Shown here: one piece after another, positions 9,411 to 17,191 of the stretch
How the letters are laid out: the number at the start of each line of letters is the position of its first letter
How positions within the stretch are numbered: position 1 is the stretch's first letter
Source of the DNA: Spiractinospora alimapuensis
GTDB taxonomy: Bacteria > Actinomycetota > Actinomycetes > Streptosporangiales > Streptosporangiaceae
Reading direction: 5' to 3'
Length of the DNA: 64,000 nt
Assembly (NCBI RefSeq): GCF_018437505.1
Contig: NZ_CP072467.1
Location: 3,930,010 to 3,994,009 of the forward strand
Position numbers and translations under genes: made by a program
The notes under the pieces: generated by a model
Databases searched by the model: none
The model's input: only the letters and a program-made list of their open reading frames with translations
Told to the model about the DNA's origin: nothing

Positions 9411-10043
9411 TTACGTGGCGTCGAGGTCGTGGCCGTGTAGCGTGCGCCCGTCGCTCTGGGCGATCTCCTCCAGCGTGCGGCCCGTCTCGACGGACCTCGG
9501 CTCGGTCACGACCGGGTGGCGGCGCGCGTCGGCGTCCTTGTCCCGTTCCTTGACCAGCAGCCACGCCTCCTCGTCGTCGTCGGTGCGCATACGGTTGAGG
9601 GCGTAGCGTCCGGAGAGTTTCTGGCCGTGCAGCCGTACGGACACGTGTCCGTGCTCCAGCCCCTCGGCCATGCTCAACTCCGTTCCCGACTTCCGCGTGG
9701 TGTTCTTGTAGTGCCCCGTGTCCCAGAGCTGGACGGTTCCGCCTCCGTACTCACCGGCCGGGATCGTGCCCTCGAACTCGGCGTACTCCAGTGGGTGGTC
9801 CTCGGTCGGGATGGCGAGCCGTTTGACCCGGGGGTCGGTTGACGGCCCCCGGGGCACGGCCCAGGACTTCAGAACGCCGTCGACCTCGAGCCGGAAGTCG
9901 AAGTGTTCGGCGCGGGCTATGTGGTGCTGGATCACGAAGATCGGACGCGGGTCCGCGCGCTCTGTCGCGTCCGTCCCCTGTGGCTCCTCGGTTCGACGAA
10001 AGTCTCGTCGCTCTCGATAGCGTGCGAGGTCTTCTTTGTCCAT
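9411..10043 (-). CDS. Stand-alone DNA ligase D-type 3'-phosphoesterase
   Basis: LigD 3'-phosphoesterase domains trim 3'-phosphates and 3'-ribonucleotides at breaks during bacterial end joining. This 210-residue protein is only that domain. The signature FVIQHHIARAEHFDFRLEVD carries H41, H47, D49 and R51, corresponding to the catalytic His/His/Asp/Arg of Pseudomonas LigD. LKSWAVPRGPS and IPAGEYGGGTVQLWD follow. The ATG at 10043 is preferred over the longer frame because GGGGGAC lies just upstream. No ligase, polymerase or Ku gene is in the window, so it would act with partners encoded elsewhere or independently in 3'-end healing. Confidence 0.93.
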   Translation of the reverse strand: MDKEDLARYRERRDFRRTEEPQGTDATERADPRPIFVIQHHIARAEHFDFRLEVDGVLKSWAVPRGPSTDPRVKRLAIPTEDHPLEYAEFEGTIPAGEYGGGTVQLWDTGHYKNTTRKSGTELSMAEGLEHGHVSVRLHGQKLSGRYALNRMRTDDDEEAWLLVKERDKDADARRHPVVTEPRSVETGRTLEEIAQSDGRTLHGHDLDAT

Positions 10044-10110
10044 TGGCGTGTCCCCCCGTATCTGGGTGTTCCCGCTGGTGGCGGTGTGGACTCGGACACC
10101 CTCTCCCGAT

Positions 10111-10186
10111 CGATTGACGAACATCGATGGTTGCGGGGGTGTGGGGTGTTCGTTAGGGTCCCAGTTGATCGATGCTCATCGATATT
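10111..10186. promoter_or_regulatory. Cluster of ATCGAT palindromes between divergent genes
   Basis: Three ATCGAT elements lie between the phosphoesterase gene and the flavoprotein gene: CATCGATG at 10122-10129 and the pair ATCGATGCTCATCGAT at 10168-10183, which is palindromic overall. Such spaced ATCGAT or TTGAT dyads resemble ArsR/SmtB-type operators, but no ArsR gene is adjacent, so this is only a suggestion. Confidence 0.4.
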
Positions 10187-10241
10187 TCTGTTCGGTGCGT
10201 CCGGCGGGCGTCGTCGGGGAGACGGGAAACGAGGGAGACGT

Positions 10242-11588
10242 ATGGGTGAGGACTACCCGGTCATCGTCATCGGGGGGACCCACGGGCCTGGCGGCCGCCG
10301 CGGAGCTCCACGAGCGCGGACTTACCGCGCTCGTGGTCGAAGAGGGGGCGAGTGTGGGCGCCGCCGTACGGGAATGGGGGCACGTCCGCCTGTTCTCGAT
10401 GTGGCGTGACCTCGTGGCGCCTGCGGCCGCGCGCCTCCTCGCCGCGGGCGGATGGGAGTCTCCCGCCCCCGAGGCGCATCCACTCGGGCGTGAATGGGTC
10501 GAGACCTACCTCGTCCCGCTCGCGGCGGCACTCGACCGGGCCGCCCCTGGAACACTCCGCCTGGACACACGGGTCACCGGCGTGGCGCGTCGAGGGCGCG
10601 ACCGGGTAGTCGACGCCGGCCGGGAGGGGCAGCCGTTCGTGGTGCACACGCGCGCGGTGGACGGAACCCAGGAGCGGCTGTTGGGCCGCGCGGTGATCGA
10701 CGCGTCGGGGACGTGGACTCGTCCCGGCCCGCTTGGTGGTGACGGGCTTCCCGCGCTGGGCGAGGAGACGCTTCGCGATCGCGTCTCCTACCGGGTGCCG
10801 GACGTCACGACGGCCACGGCCCGGACACGGTACGCGAGCCGACACACGGCGGTCGTCGGGCGTGGACACTCCGCCCTGACGGCGTTGGTCGCCCTGTCCG
10901 GTCTCGTGGAGTCGGCGCCGGATACGCGGATCACGTGGGTGCTGCGGCGAAACGAGATCGGGGACGCCTTCGGCGGTGGGGCCGCGGACCAGCTCGCGGC
11001 CCGTGGAGCCCTCGGTGCGCGAGTCCGGGACCTCGTGCGCTCCGGACGCGTCGCGGTCGTCTCCGGGTTCCGTACGGCGGGGATCAACCAGGTCGAGACC
11101 GGGCTCGTCCTCGTCGACGACACCGGACGCGCCCTCGACCCCGTCGACGAGGTTCTCGGCCTCACGGGGTTCCGGCCCGATCTCGACTTCCTGTCCGAGA
11201 TCCGCCTCGACCTGGACCCGGTTCTGCGGGCCCCGACCCGCCTGGCCCCCCTGATCGACCCGAACGTCCACTCGTGTGGCACCGTCTATCCCCACGGCGC
11301 CACCGAGCTGGCCCACCCCGAGCCTGGCTTCTACCTCGCGGGCATGAAGTCCTACGGCCGCGCCCCCACGTTCCTCGCCCTCACCGGATTCGAGCAGGTG
11401 CGCAGTATCGTCGCCCTTCTCGCGGGGACACCACGGGCGCGGAACGCGTCGAGCTGTCCCTGCCGGAGACCGGCCTCTGTGGTGGTTCCGGCCTGTTCGA
11501 CGCCGAGCCCGAGGCCGACGGCGAGGGCTGTTGCGCCACCACTCCCGACACCGCGTCCCCCGCCGGGGCCTCGGCGCCCAGGCCGTAA
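10242..11588 (+). pseudogene. FAD/NAD(P)-binding flavoprotein, two frameshifts
   Basis: The start MGEDYPVIVIGG begins a Rossmann FAD fold, but the frame breaks in the G6 run at 10272-10277. The next frame continues GPTGLAAAAELHERG, WGHVRLFSMW, the second nucleotide-binding element HTAVVGRGHSALTALVAL and the C-terminal FAD motif EPGFYLAGMKSYGRAPTFL. A second break in GGGG at 11424-11427 moves the frame back, giving the cysteine-rich tail ERVELSLPETGLCGG ending in GCC. Two more Gs in the first run restore GGGPTG (GxGxxG), and one more G restores the second. The closest family I know is the ArsR-associated flavoprotein of actinobacterial arsenic clusters, which carries such a Cys-rich tail; the substrate here is unproved. 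Confidence 0.7.
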
Positions 11589-11647
11589 CAGCACCGCACC
11601 GACCAGCGCGTTTGCGGTGCGGCCGACGAGGCGATATCCCGGCGGGT

Positions 11648-12502
11648 ATGGGACGGAGTCGGCCGGTGTGGCGACGGGTGGGCCGCCTGGTCGCCATCAT
11701 GCTGGGAGTGGCCCTCGTGCTGACCGCGGTGCTGTGGGGGATCCAACGGCAGTTCATCTACTTTCCGGACTCGCGTTCAGTTCCGGCCGCCGGCGACGTG
11801 ATCGACGGTGCGCAGGACGTCACCCTGCGCACCGCGGACGGGCTCGACCTGGGGGCGTGGTTCGTCCCACCGACGGGGCCGGACCGAGAGGTCGCCGTTC
11901 TGCTCGCCAACGGCAACGCCGGCGACCGGGAGTCCCGCGCGGCCACGGCGACGGCGCTGGCGGACGTGGGGTTCTCGGTGCTGCTGTTCGACTACCGCGG
12001 CTACGGGGGGAACCCCGGGAAGCCGAGTGAGGAGGGCCTGGTCGCCGACGCCGAGGCCGCACTCGGCGCGCTCACCGGGGAATACGGGTTCCCCCACGAC
12101 CGGGTCCTGTACTTCGGCGAGAGCATCGGTACCGGCGTCGTCTCGGGACTGGCCACCGACCACCCGCCAGCGGGCATCCTGCTTCGTTCCCCCTTCACCG
12201 ACCTCCCCAGCGCCGGCGCGGCCCACTACCCCTTCCTGCCGCTCGGCCTGCTCCTCCGTGACCGCTACCCCATCGAGGACCAGATCCGAGCGCTCGAGGT
12301 GCCCACCACGGTGGTCTACGGCGACGCCGACAGCGTGATCCTCCCCGAGGAAAGTCGCAGGGTCGCCGCAGCGGTTCCCAACCTCGTGGAAGAGGTCGTA
12401 TTCGAGGGAACCGACCACAACGACCCCGAGATGTTCCACAGCCCGCGCCTCGTCGAGGCGGTCGAGCACCTCGCCACCACCGCCGTCGGAGACACGCGCT
12501 AG
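11648..12502 (+). CDS. Membrane-anchored alpha/beta hydrolase (ABHD13-like)
   Basis: The 284-residue protein has one N-terminal membrane anchor (VAIMLGVALVLTAVLWGI) and then an alpha/beta-hydrolase fold. An oxyanion-side segment (VAVLLANGNAGDRESRA) is followed by FDYRGYGGNPGKPSE, the nucleophile elbow YFGESIGTGVV with serine in GESIG, an acid-containing strand VYGDADSVILPEESRR, and the catalytic histidine in GTDHNDP. This order matches the ABHD12/13 or YqhA-like serine hydrolase group, whose physiological substrates are mostly unknown. It follows the flavoprotein after 59 bp, possibly in the same transcript. Confidence 0.9.
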   Translation: MGRSRPVWRRVGRLVAIMLGVALVLTAVLWGIQRQFIYFPDSRSVPAAGDVIDGAQDVTLRTADGLDLGAWFVPPTGPDREVAVLLANGNAGDRESRAATATALADVGFSVLLFDYRGYGGNPGKPSEEGLVADAEAALGALTGEYGFPHDRVLYFGESIGTGVVSGLATDHPPAGILLRSPFTDLPSAGAAHYPFLPLGLLLRDRYPIEDQIRALEVPTTVVYGDADSVILPEESRRVAAAVPNLVEEVVFEGTDHNDPEMFHSPRLVEAVEHLATTAVGDTR

Positions 12503-12588
12503 GGACGAGGGTCCTGCCCCTCCCCCTCGCCGGGGGTGGATCCCGCCGACATCCGCTGGGCGTCACCTCCATCACCTAGAGTGCTGCC

Positions 12589-13020
12589 ATGGTGATGGGA
12601 ACCGTTCGCCCCGCTGACGTGCCCGTGGACACCCTGACGGCGCTGCGTCGGGGGCGGGACCTGATGGATCGGCGGTTCAGCGAGGCGCTGGACATGGAGA
12701 CGGTCGCGGCGGCCGCCGGGTACTCGCGTTACCACTTCGTGCGGAGCTTCCGTGGGGTCTACGGCGAGACGCCGGGGCGGTACCTGAGTCGGCGGCGGAT
12801 CGAGCGGGCGCAGGAGTTGCTGCGGTCGGTGAACCTCACTGTCACCGAGGTGTGCCACATGGTCGGGTTCTCGAGCCTCGGCTCCTTCAGTTCGCGGTTC
12901 ACCGAGCTGACCGGGATGTCGCCGTCGGAGTACCAGCGCGGATTCCGGTCCGGGCCCCCGGCGATCCCCGCGTGCTTCGTGCTGATGCGCGGGTCGCCGG
13001 TTCGGCGGACGGAGTCGTGA
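12589..13020 (+). CDS. AraC-family HTH regulator (DNA-binding domain only)
   Basis: At 143 residues this is essentially the double helix-turn-helix AraC/XylS domain without a separate ligand-binding domain. The first HTH is ALDMETVAAAAGYSRYHFVR and the second is LTVTEVCHMVGFSSLGSFSS. The family signature ends with GMSPSEYQRGF, and a short tail follows. The VOC-family gene begins 90 bp downstream; AraC-type regulator plus glyoxalase-fold protein is a recurrent pair in actinobacteria. The direct repeat just ahead of the VOC gene is a candidate binding site for this protein. Confidence 0.93.
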   Translation: MVMGTVRPADVPVDTLTALRRGRDLMDRRFSEALDMETVAAAAGYSRYHFVRSFRGVYGETPGRYLSRRRIERAQELLRSVNLTVTEVCHMVGFSSLGSFSSRFTELTGMSPSEYQRGFRSGPPAIPACFVLMRGSPVRRTES

Positions 13021-13078
13021 GGGAGAGCAACCACGGAGAAGCCAGGGCGACAGGGCGCCCTCTAGGGTCGAAGCGTTG

Positions 13079-13100
13079 TTCGAATCGACCTTCGAATCGA
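13079..13100 (+). promoter_or_regulatory. Direct repeat TTCGAATCGA x2 ahead of VOC gene
   Basis: Two identical TTCGAATCGA units separated by CC end immediately before the GGGAG ribosome site of the VOC gene. AraC-family proteins bind direct repeats, so this is a plausible operator for the upstream regulator. The 12-bp period is close to one helical turn. Confidence 0.5.
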
Positions 13101-13110
13101 GGGAGTTACT

Positions 13111-13563
13111 ATGATCACTGGTTTCGGGATTTCCAGCGTGTTCGTGCGTGACTACGAGGAGGCCAAGGAGTTCTTCGTCGAGAAGCTCGGCTTCGAGCCG
13201 CGGTTCGACACCGAGATCGGCGAGGGGTTCCGCTGGGTGACCGTCGGCCCCGCCGCCGCTCCCAACTTCCAGCTCAACCTGGTGGTGCCGCAGCCTCCCA
13301 ACTACAGCGAGGAGGACTCGGCGGCGATCCTCGGTCTGCTCGCCAAGGGAACGCTGAGCGGAGGCGCGTGGCACACCGACGACTGCCGCGCGACACACCG
13401 CGAGTACTCGGCCCGCGGCGTCGAGTTCCTCCAGGAGCCGCAGGAGCGCCCCTACGGTGTGGAGGCCGTCTTCCGGGACCCCTCCGGCAACTGGTACAGC
13501 CTCACCCAGCAGTCCGCCGACGCGATGGACCCGCAGGCGATGGAGAAGAAGTTCGCCGGATAG
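13111..13563 (+). CDS. VOC family (glyoxalase/bleomycin-resistance fold) protein
   Basis: The 150-residue protein has the paired beta-alpha-beta-beta-beta layout of the vicinal-oxygen-chelate superfamily. The N-terminal half begins with FGISSVFVRDYEEAKEFFVE and KLGFEPRFDTEIGEGFRWV. The C-terminal half contains AWHTDDCRATHREYSARGVE and ends with AVFRDPSGNWYSLTQQS. Family members bind a divalent metal and act as lyases, isomerases, dioxygenases or drug-binding proteins; the exact activity cannot be read from the sequence. The ATG has a GGGAG site 6 bp upstream. Its partner is the AraC-type regulator directly upstream. Confidence 0.9.
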   Translation: MITGFGISSVFVRDYEEAKEFFVEKLGFEPRFDTEIGEGFRWVTVGPAAAPNFQLNLVVPQPPNYSEEDSAAILGLLAKGTLSGGAWHTDDCRATHREYSARGVEFLQEPQERPYGVEAVFRDPSGNWYSLTQQSADAMDPQAMEKKFAG

Positions 13564-13657
13564 ACCGGTGGTGCACGGCCGCGGGGCCCCGCCGTGTCGT
13601 CCCCGTGTCGGCCGCCCCCGTCGGGTAGGGATGGGGGAACGGCAGAGGGGGACACGG

Positions 13658-14029
13658 ATGGACAAGTACCTGCTGAGCATCTACCAGCCGGCCGGAGAGC
13701 CACCGCCCGCGGAGACGTTGGAACCGATCATGCACGCGCTCGACGCCGTCAACGCCGAGATCCGGGCCGCTGGGGCCTGGGTGTTCGGGGCTGGCCTCTT
13801 CCCGCCGTCGAGCGCGGCGGTCGTCCGCGTCACCTCTGACCCATCTGGGAGCGAGACCGAGGAGTTCGCGTCCGGGCCCTACCTCTCCGGCGACGACCAC
13901 CACGTGGGCGGATTCACGATCATCCAGGCGCCAGGGATGCAAGCCGCCCTCGAGTGGGGCCGCAAGGTCGCCCGCGCGACGACACTGCCGATCGAGGTGC
14001 GTCCACTGCGGTTCGGCAGCGCCGACTGA
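13658..14029 (+). CDS. YCII-related domain protein
   Basis: This is a small 123-residue cytosolic protein beginning MDKYLLSIYQPAGEPPPAE, with VNAEIRAAGAWVFGAGL, the GPYLSGDDHHVGGFTIIQAP segment and a C-terminal VRPLRF strand. This is the ferredoxin-like DGPF/YCII-related fold, frequently encoded beside ECF sigma factors or as a small enzyme-like subunit in actinobacteria. Its function is not established. The ribosome site GAGGGG lies 8 bp before the ATG. An ECF sigma factor gene lies 0.9 kb downstream, an arrangement often seen for this family. Confidence 0.85.
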   Translation: MDKYLLSIYQPAGEPPPAETLEPIMHALDAVNAEIRAAGAWVFGAGLFPPSSAAVVRVTSDPSGSETEEFASGPYLSGDDHHVGGFTIIQAPGMQAALEWGRKVARATTLPIEVRPLRFGSAD

Positions 14030-14124
14030 CCCCGCGGAGGCGCGCCACCTCGCGGTTCGCCATTCGACGGGACTTGGGGCGATGGGCCCCACCCGGTGCC
14101 GCCGCCCGCACCATCGGTGCGAGG

Positions 14125-14709
14125 ATGGGCCCAGTGACCAGCAAGGGACCGCACCGCTCCGTTCGCGCCGGGGTCTTCGCCTCGGTGAGCGTCGGCGTGT
14201 CCGCCGCCGGCCACTCCCTGGCCTCCCAACAGTCACTGCCGCCGGTGGCGCTCCTCGTCGGTCTCGCCGCCCTCTTCGCCTGCGGGTGGGGATTCGCCGG
14301 CAAGGAGCGTGGACTGGGCGCCATCTGTGGCTGGATGGTGTGGGGCCAGCTCGCGCTGCACATCATGTTCAGCCTGGCGCAGTCCGCGTCGACACACGTC
14401 CACGGGGCGCCGCCGTCCGACGTCGGAGGTGGCCAGACCGGCGTGGACATGATGGTGGTGCACGTGGTCGCCGCGCTGGTCAGCGGTTGGTGGCTCCGCC
14501 GAGGTGAGGCGGGCCTCTTCCACCTCCTCCACCTGCTTGGCGCCGCGCTTCTCTCCGTCCTTGCGCTGTTCGGGCTCCTCGGTCCGGTGGAGGTCCATCG
14601 GACCCCCGGTCGGGTTGTCGTCCCGCCCGACCCGTGCCGTCCCGCACCCAGCCGAGTTCTGCGCTACGCCCTCATCCTTCGGGGACCACCTCTGACGCTG
14701 GCCGCCTGA
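14125..14709 (+). CDS. Integral membrane protein of unknown function
   Basis: The 194-residue frame has about four hydrophobic helices: FASVSVGVSAAGHSLA, PVALLVGLAALFACGWGFA, CGWMVWGQLALHIMFSL and VVHVVAALVSGWWLRRG with LLGAALLSVLALFGLL. Several histidines (AGH, ALH, THVH, VH, FHLLH) lie near membrane ends. The tail is proline/arginine-rich and ends LRYALILRGPPLTLAA. Similar His-bearing membrane proteins accompany CopC/PCu(A)C genes in actinobacteria, which suits the copper operon 1.1 kb to the right, but that is inference. The start could also be the GTG at 14134. Confidence 0.65.
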   Translation: MGPVTSKGPHRSVRAGVFASVSVGVSAAGHSLASQQSLPPVALLVGLAALFACGWGFAGKERGLGAICGWMVWGQLALHIMFSLAQSASTHVHGAPPSDVGGGQTGVDMMVVHVVAALVSGWWLRRGEAGLFHLLHLLGAALLSVLALFGLLGPVEVHRTPGRVVVPPDPCRPAPSRVLRYALILRGPPLTLAA

Positions 14710-14954
14710 CCCGCCGCCGCACCCGCCCGGGTGTGGTGAGCGACGCGTCCGCGCCTCACGCCAGGCGCTCCGGAGCGGCCTCGTACACGGTCAACCAGCG
14801 CGCGGTTCGGCACAACGGCCCGATCACCGCGCGGTCATCCCGCGCGTCCCCGCAGGGCGCGCCGGCGACGCCCACGTTCAGCGCCCCCGCCTCGGCATTT
14901 CCCCAGGTCGGGAGCTGACGCGACGCGTCGCCCCGGTCCCGGAGGAAGAGTCCC

Positions 14955-15512
14955 TTGTCCGCGTCATCCCGACGATCCGCGAACCTGACCCTGGTCGCCC
15001 ACCGCGCTCGCGGCGGGTCCAGCGACGCCGTGGAACACCTGGTCGCCGCGACCCGCGACGACGTCCGCAGATTCATCGCCACCCTGACCGACCCCGGACA
15101 CAGCGAGGAGCTCACCCAGGAGACGTTCGTCCGTGCGCTACGGGGCCTCCCCCGCTACGCCGGCCAGTCATCCGTCCTGAGCTGGCTGTTCGCGATCGCC
15201 AGGCACACTGTCGTCGACCGCTACCGTTCCACCGCGGCCCGCCCCACCGAGGTCGCGGTGACCGACTGGGAGTCGGTCCCCCGCACCCCCGCCGCGTGCG
15301 GACGCTTCGACGAGCTCCTCGCGCTCACCGACCTGGTTCGCCACCTGGCCCCCGACCGCCGGGACGCCTTCGTCGCCACACAGGTTCAGGGCTACACCTA
15401 CGCCGAGGTCGCCCAAGCGACCGGTCTCCCCATCGGCACCGTCCGATCCCGCGTCGCCCGAGCCCGCGCCGAACTCGCCGCCTCCGTTCGTGCGGCGGAG
15501 GAAGCCGCGTAA
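14955..15512 (+). CDS. ECF-type RNA polymerase sigma factor (SigC-like)
   Basis: The 185-residue protein has sigma region 2 (EHLVAATRDDVRRFIATLTD, then SEELTQETFVRALRGLPRYA and SWLFAIARHTVVDRYRS) and sigma region 4 (LAPDRRDAFVATQVQGYTYA, then TGLPIGTVRSRVARARAELA). The spacing between regions is typical of ECF factors. The start is a TTG. No anti-sigma gene follows. It resembles the SigC group of mycobacteria, for which a role in copper acquisition has been reported; the adjacent left-running copC-ecuC-dyp operon makes copper-linked control a reasonable hypothesis here. Confidence 0.9.
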   Translation: MSASSRRSANLTLVAHRARGGSSDAVEHLVAATRDDVRRFIATLTDPGHSEELTQETFVRALRGLPRYAGQSSVLSWLFAIARHTVVDRYRSTAARPTEVAVTDWESVPRTPAACGRFDELLALTDLVRHLAPDRRDAFVATQVQGYTYAEVAQATGLPIGTVRSRVARARAELAASVRAAEEAA

Positions 15513-15559
15513 GCCCGCCAGCGCCCACCCCCCGACCGCTCGCCCGATCATGATCTCTC

Positions 15560-15610
15560 CACCCCCACCGGGATTTCTCCGCATCCAACCGGTGGGGGTG
15601 CACCCCCACC
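15560..15610. terminator. Compound palindrome downstream of the sigma gene
   Basis: CACCCCCACCGG at 15560-15571 pairs with CCGGTGGGGGTG at 15589-15600 (12-bp stem, 17-nt loop). The second arm is also part of a perfect 20-bp palindrome, GGTGGGGGTGCACCCCCACC, at 15591-15610. The two hairpins are mutually exclusive. It lies 50 bp after the sigma-factor stop and at the edge of the IS481 remnant, so it could be a terminator or a vestige of the element's end. Confidence 0.6.
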
Positions 15611-15612
15611 CG

Positions 15613-15720
15613 CTAGGTGTGGTGTTCGGGGAGGTTGTTGAGCCTGGTGAAGGGTGTGTGGCCGATGGCTGTGTGGATGCGGTGGTGATTGTAGTAGTGG
15701 AGCCAGGTTGGGAGTGCTGC
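15613..15720 (-). mobile_element. IS481-family transposase, C-terminal remnant
   Basis: About 35 residues can be read on the minus strand, ending in a stop at 15613: LPTWLHYYNHHRIHTAIGH followed by TPFTRLNNLPEHHT. This is the conserved end of IS481-type DDE transposases, where the line reads W-x-x-YNxxRxHxALG with PxxRL after it. The frame further upstream runs into unrelated sequence, so the rest of the transposase is missing. It is a dead fragment marking an old insertion or deletion next to the copper operon. Confidence 0.8.
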
Positions 15721-15895
15721 TGGGCTGGCCGTCCCTGGCGTGGGCCGGGTTGCCCCCCGCGCCGCCCGGCGGCCAGGTGGAATCTCCTGGCCGCGCTGTC
15801 TCATCCTCGCGGCGGCGGAGCACGACCCCTGCGATGCGCTGGCCGGTATCACCGGGTGGGACGTGCGGGCGGAAGAAGGGCACACGTGGGGCGCG

Positions 15896-17191
15896 TCACG
15901 CGTCGAACAGAGTTTGGCCGACGAATCCGCCGTCGGGGCATCCGGGTGGGACGGCGAACACGGCGGATCCGATCGGGGTGATCCATTCGTTGAGGAGGTC
16001 GAGTTCGTCGAGGCGGCGTTGGATGGGGACGAACTGCCGGTCGACGTCGGACTGGTAGGACACGAAGAGCAGCCCGGAGTCGCCGTCGGGTTCCTGGTAG
16101 TTGTAGGCGCGGCGGAAGATCCGTTCCGCCGCGTTGGGGGTGCGGGCGCGGCGGATGTGGGCGTACTCGGCGATGCGGGGGAAGCCCAGCGGTGTCGTGG
16201 CGTCGAAGTCGGGCTCGTCGTGCTCGTCGTCGCCGGTGAGTGGGGCACCGTCGCTGAGGCGGCGGCCGACGGAGTCCTCGCGGCCGGGGCGGTCCAGTCG
16301 GTCCCACCCGTCCAGGTCCATGGCGATCCGGCGGATCACCACGCCCGTTCCGCCGGCGAGCCAGTCGGGGTTGTCCTGCTGGTCCCACACGACGGTTTCG
16401 AACTCGGCGGAGTCGGGAGCCGCGTTCACCGTGCCGTCGATCTGACCGAACAGGTTGCGCATCGTGGTTCCCGCCGGCTGGGCGCCGTGGCTGCGGCGGA
16501 AGCCGTCCTGGGCCCAGCGCACCGTTCCGAACGCGCGGACGTCCTTGGTGAGCATGCGGGAGGCGTGGGCCACGGTGAGGGGGTCGTCGGCGCAGACCTG
16601 AAGGAGGAGATCGCCGCCCGTCCACTCGTCGTGCAGGTCGTCGGTGTCGAAGTCGGGAAGTGGCCGCAGCCAGCTCGGCACCACGTCCGGATCCACCCGG
16701 CGCACGAGCTCCTCACCGAAGCCGAACGTCACCGTGAGCGCCGCGGGCACGAGCGCGAGCTCCGGTTCGGAGTCGGCGAGTGCCCCCTGGCCCGCCGTGA
16801 GTTTGGCCGCGTCGTCGGACAGGAGGCCGAGCATTCGGCGGATCCCGTCGGCGTCGACGTCGTCATTCAGGTCGATCCCCAGGAAGCGGGCGTGTGCCTG
16901 GGGTGGAGTGGCCACCCCGGCCTGGTGCTCTCCGTGGAAGTCGACCACGCGCGAACCGTGGGGAGGCGGCGGGCCGCTCTCGTCGGAGTTGGAGGAGGTC
17001 CAGCGGCGGGCGACCGCGTCCGCGCCGACCAAGGCGGCCGCGCCGGCGCCGGCGGCCGCGCCCGCGAACAGCAGGCGTCGCCGCGACACCCCTGGGCGCC
17101 CGATGGGTGAGGAGCCCGGGGAGGGGGCGGCGTCGGACCCCTGAGCCTCGCCTGTCGGTTCGTCCGTGCCGTGCTCACTGGTGGACGACAT
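15896..17191 (-). CDS. Tat-exported DyP-type haem peroxidase (DtpA/EfeB-like)
   Basis: Dye-decolourising peroxidases use haem and hydrogen peroxide. The 431-residue protein has a twin-arginine signal ([20 protein letters not shown]), the DyP signature GQIDGT containing the distal aspartate, and the proximal-histidine region YAHIRRARTPN. The C-terminal core holds FRRAYNYQEPDGDSGLLFVS and YQSDVDRQFVPIQRRLDE. The context copC-ecuC-dyp matches the Streptomyces DtpA region, where the peroxidase works with extracellular copper proteins. EfeB of the EfeUOB iron system is the other close relative, but no efeU or efeO is present. The start codon overlaps the ecuC stop by one base (TGATG), so translation is coupled. 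Confidence 0.93.
   Translation of the reverse strand: MSSTSEHGTDEPTGEAQGSDAAPSPGSSPIGRPGVSRRRLLFAGAAAGAGAAALVGADAVARRWTSSNSDESGPPPPHGSRVVDFHGEHQAGVATPPQAHARFLGIDLNDDVDADGIRRMLGLLSDDAAKLTAGQGALADSEPELALVPAALTVTFGFGEELVRRVDPDVVPSWLRPLPDFDTDDLHDEWTGGDLLLQVCADDPLTVAHASRMLTKDVRAFGTVRWAQDGFRRSHGAQPAGTTMRNLFGQIDGTVNAAPDSAEFETVVWDQQDNPDWLAGGTGVVIRRIAMDLDGWDRLDRPGREDSVGRRLSDGAPLTGDDEHDEPDFDATTPLGFPRIAEYAHIRRARTPNAAERIFRRAYNYQEPDGDSGLLFVSYQSDVDRQFVPIQRRLDELDLLNEWITPIGSAVFAVPPGCPDGGFVGQTLFDA

Noticed and set aside
15613-16248. 211-codon ORF as a full IS481 transposase
   Set aside because: Only the last 35 residues resemble a transposase; the rest is antisense to the DyP gene.
15740-17110. 456-codon ORF opposite the DyP gene
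   Set aside because: The minus strand carries a Tat signal and DyP motifs; the plus frame is its shadow.
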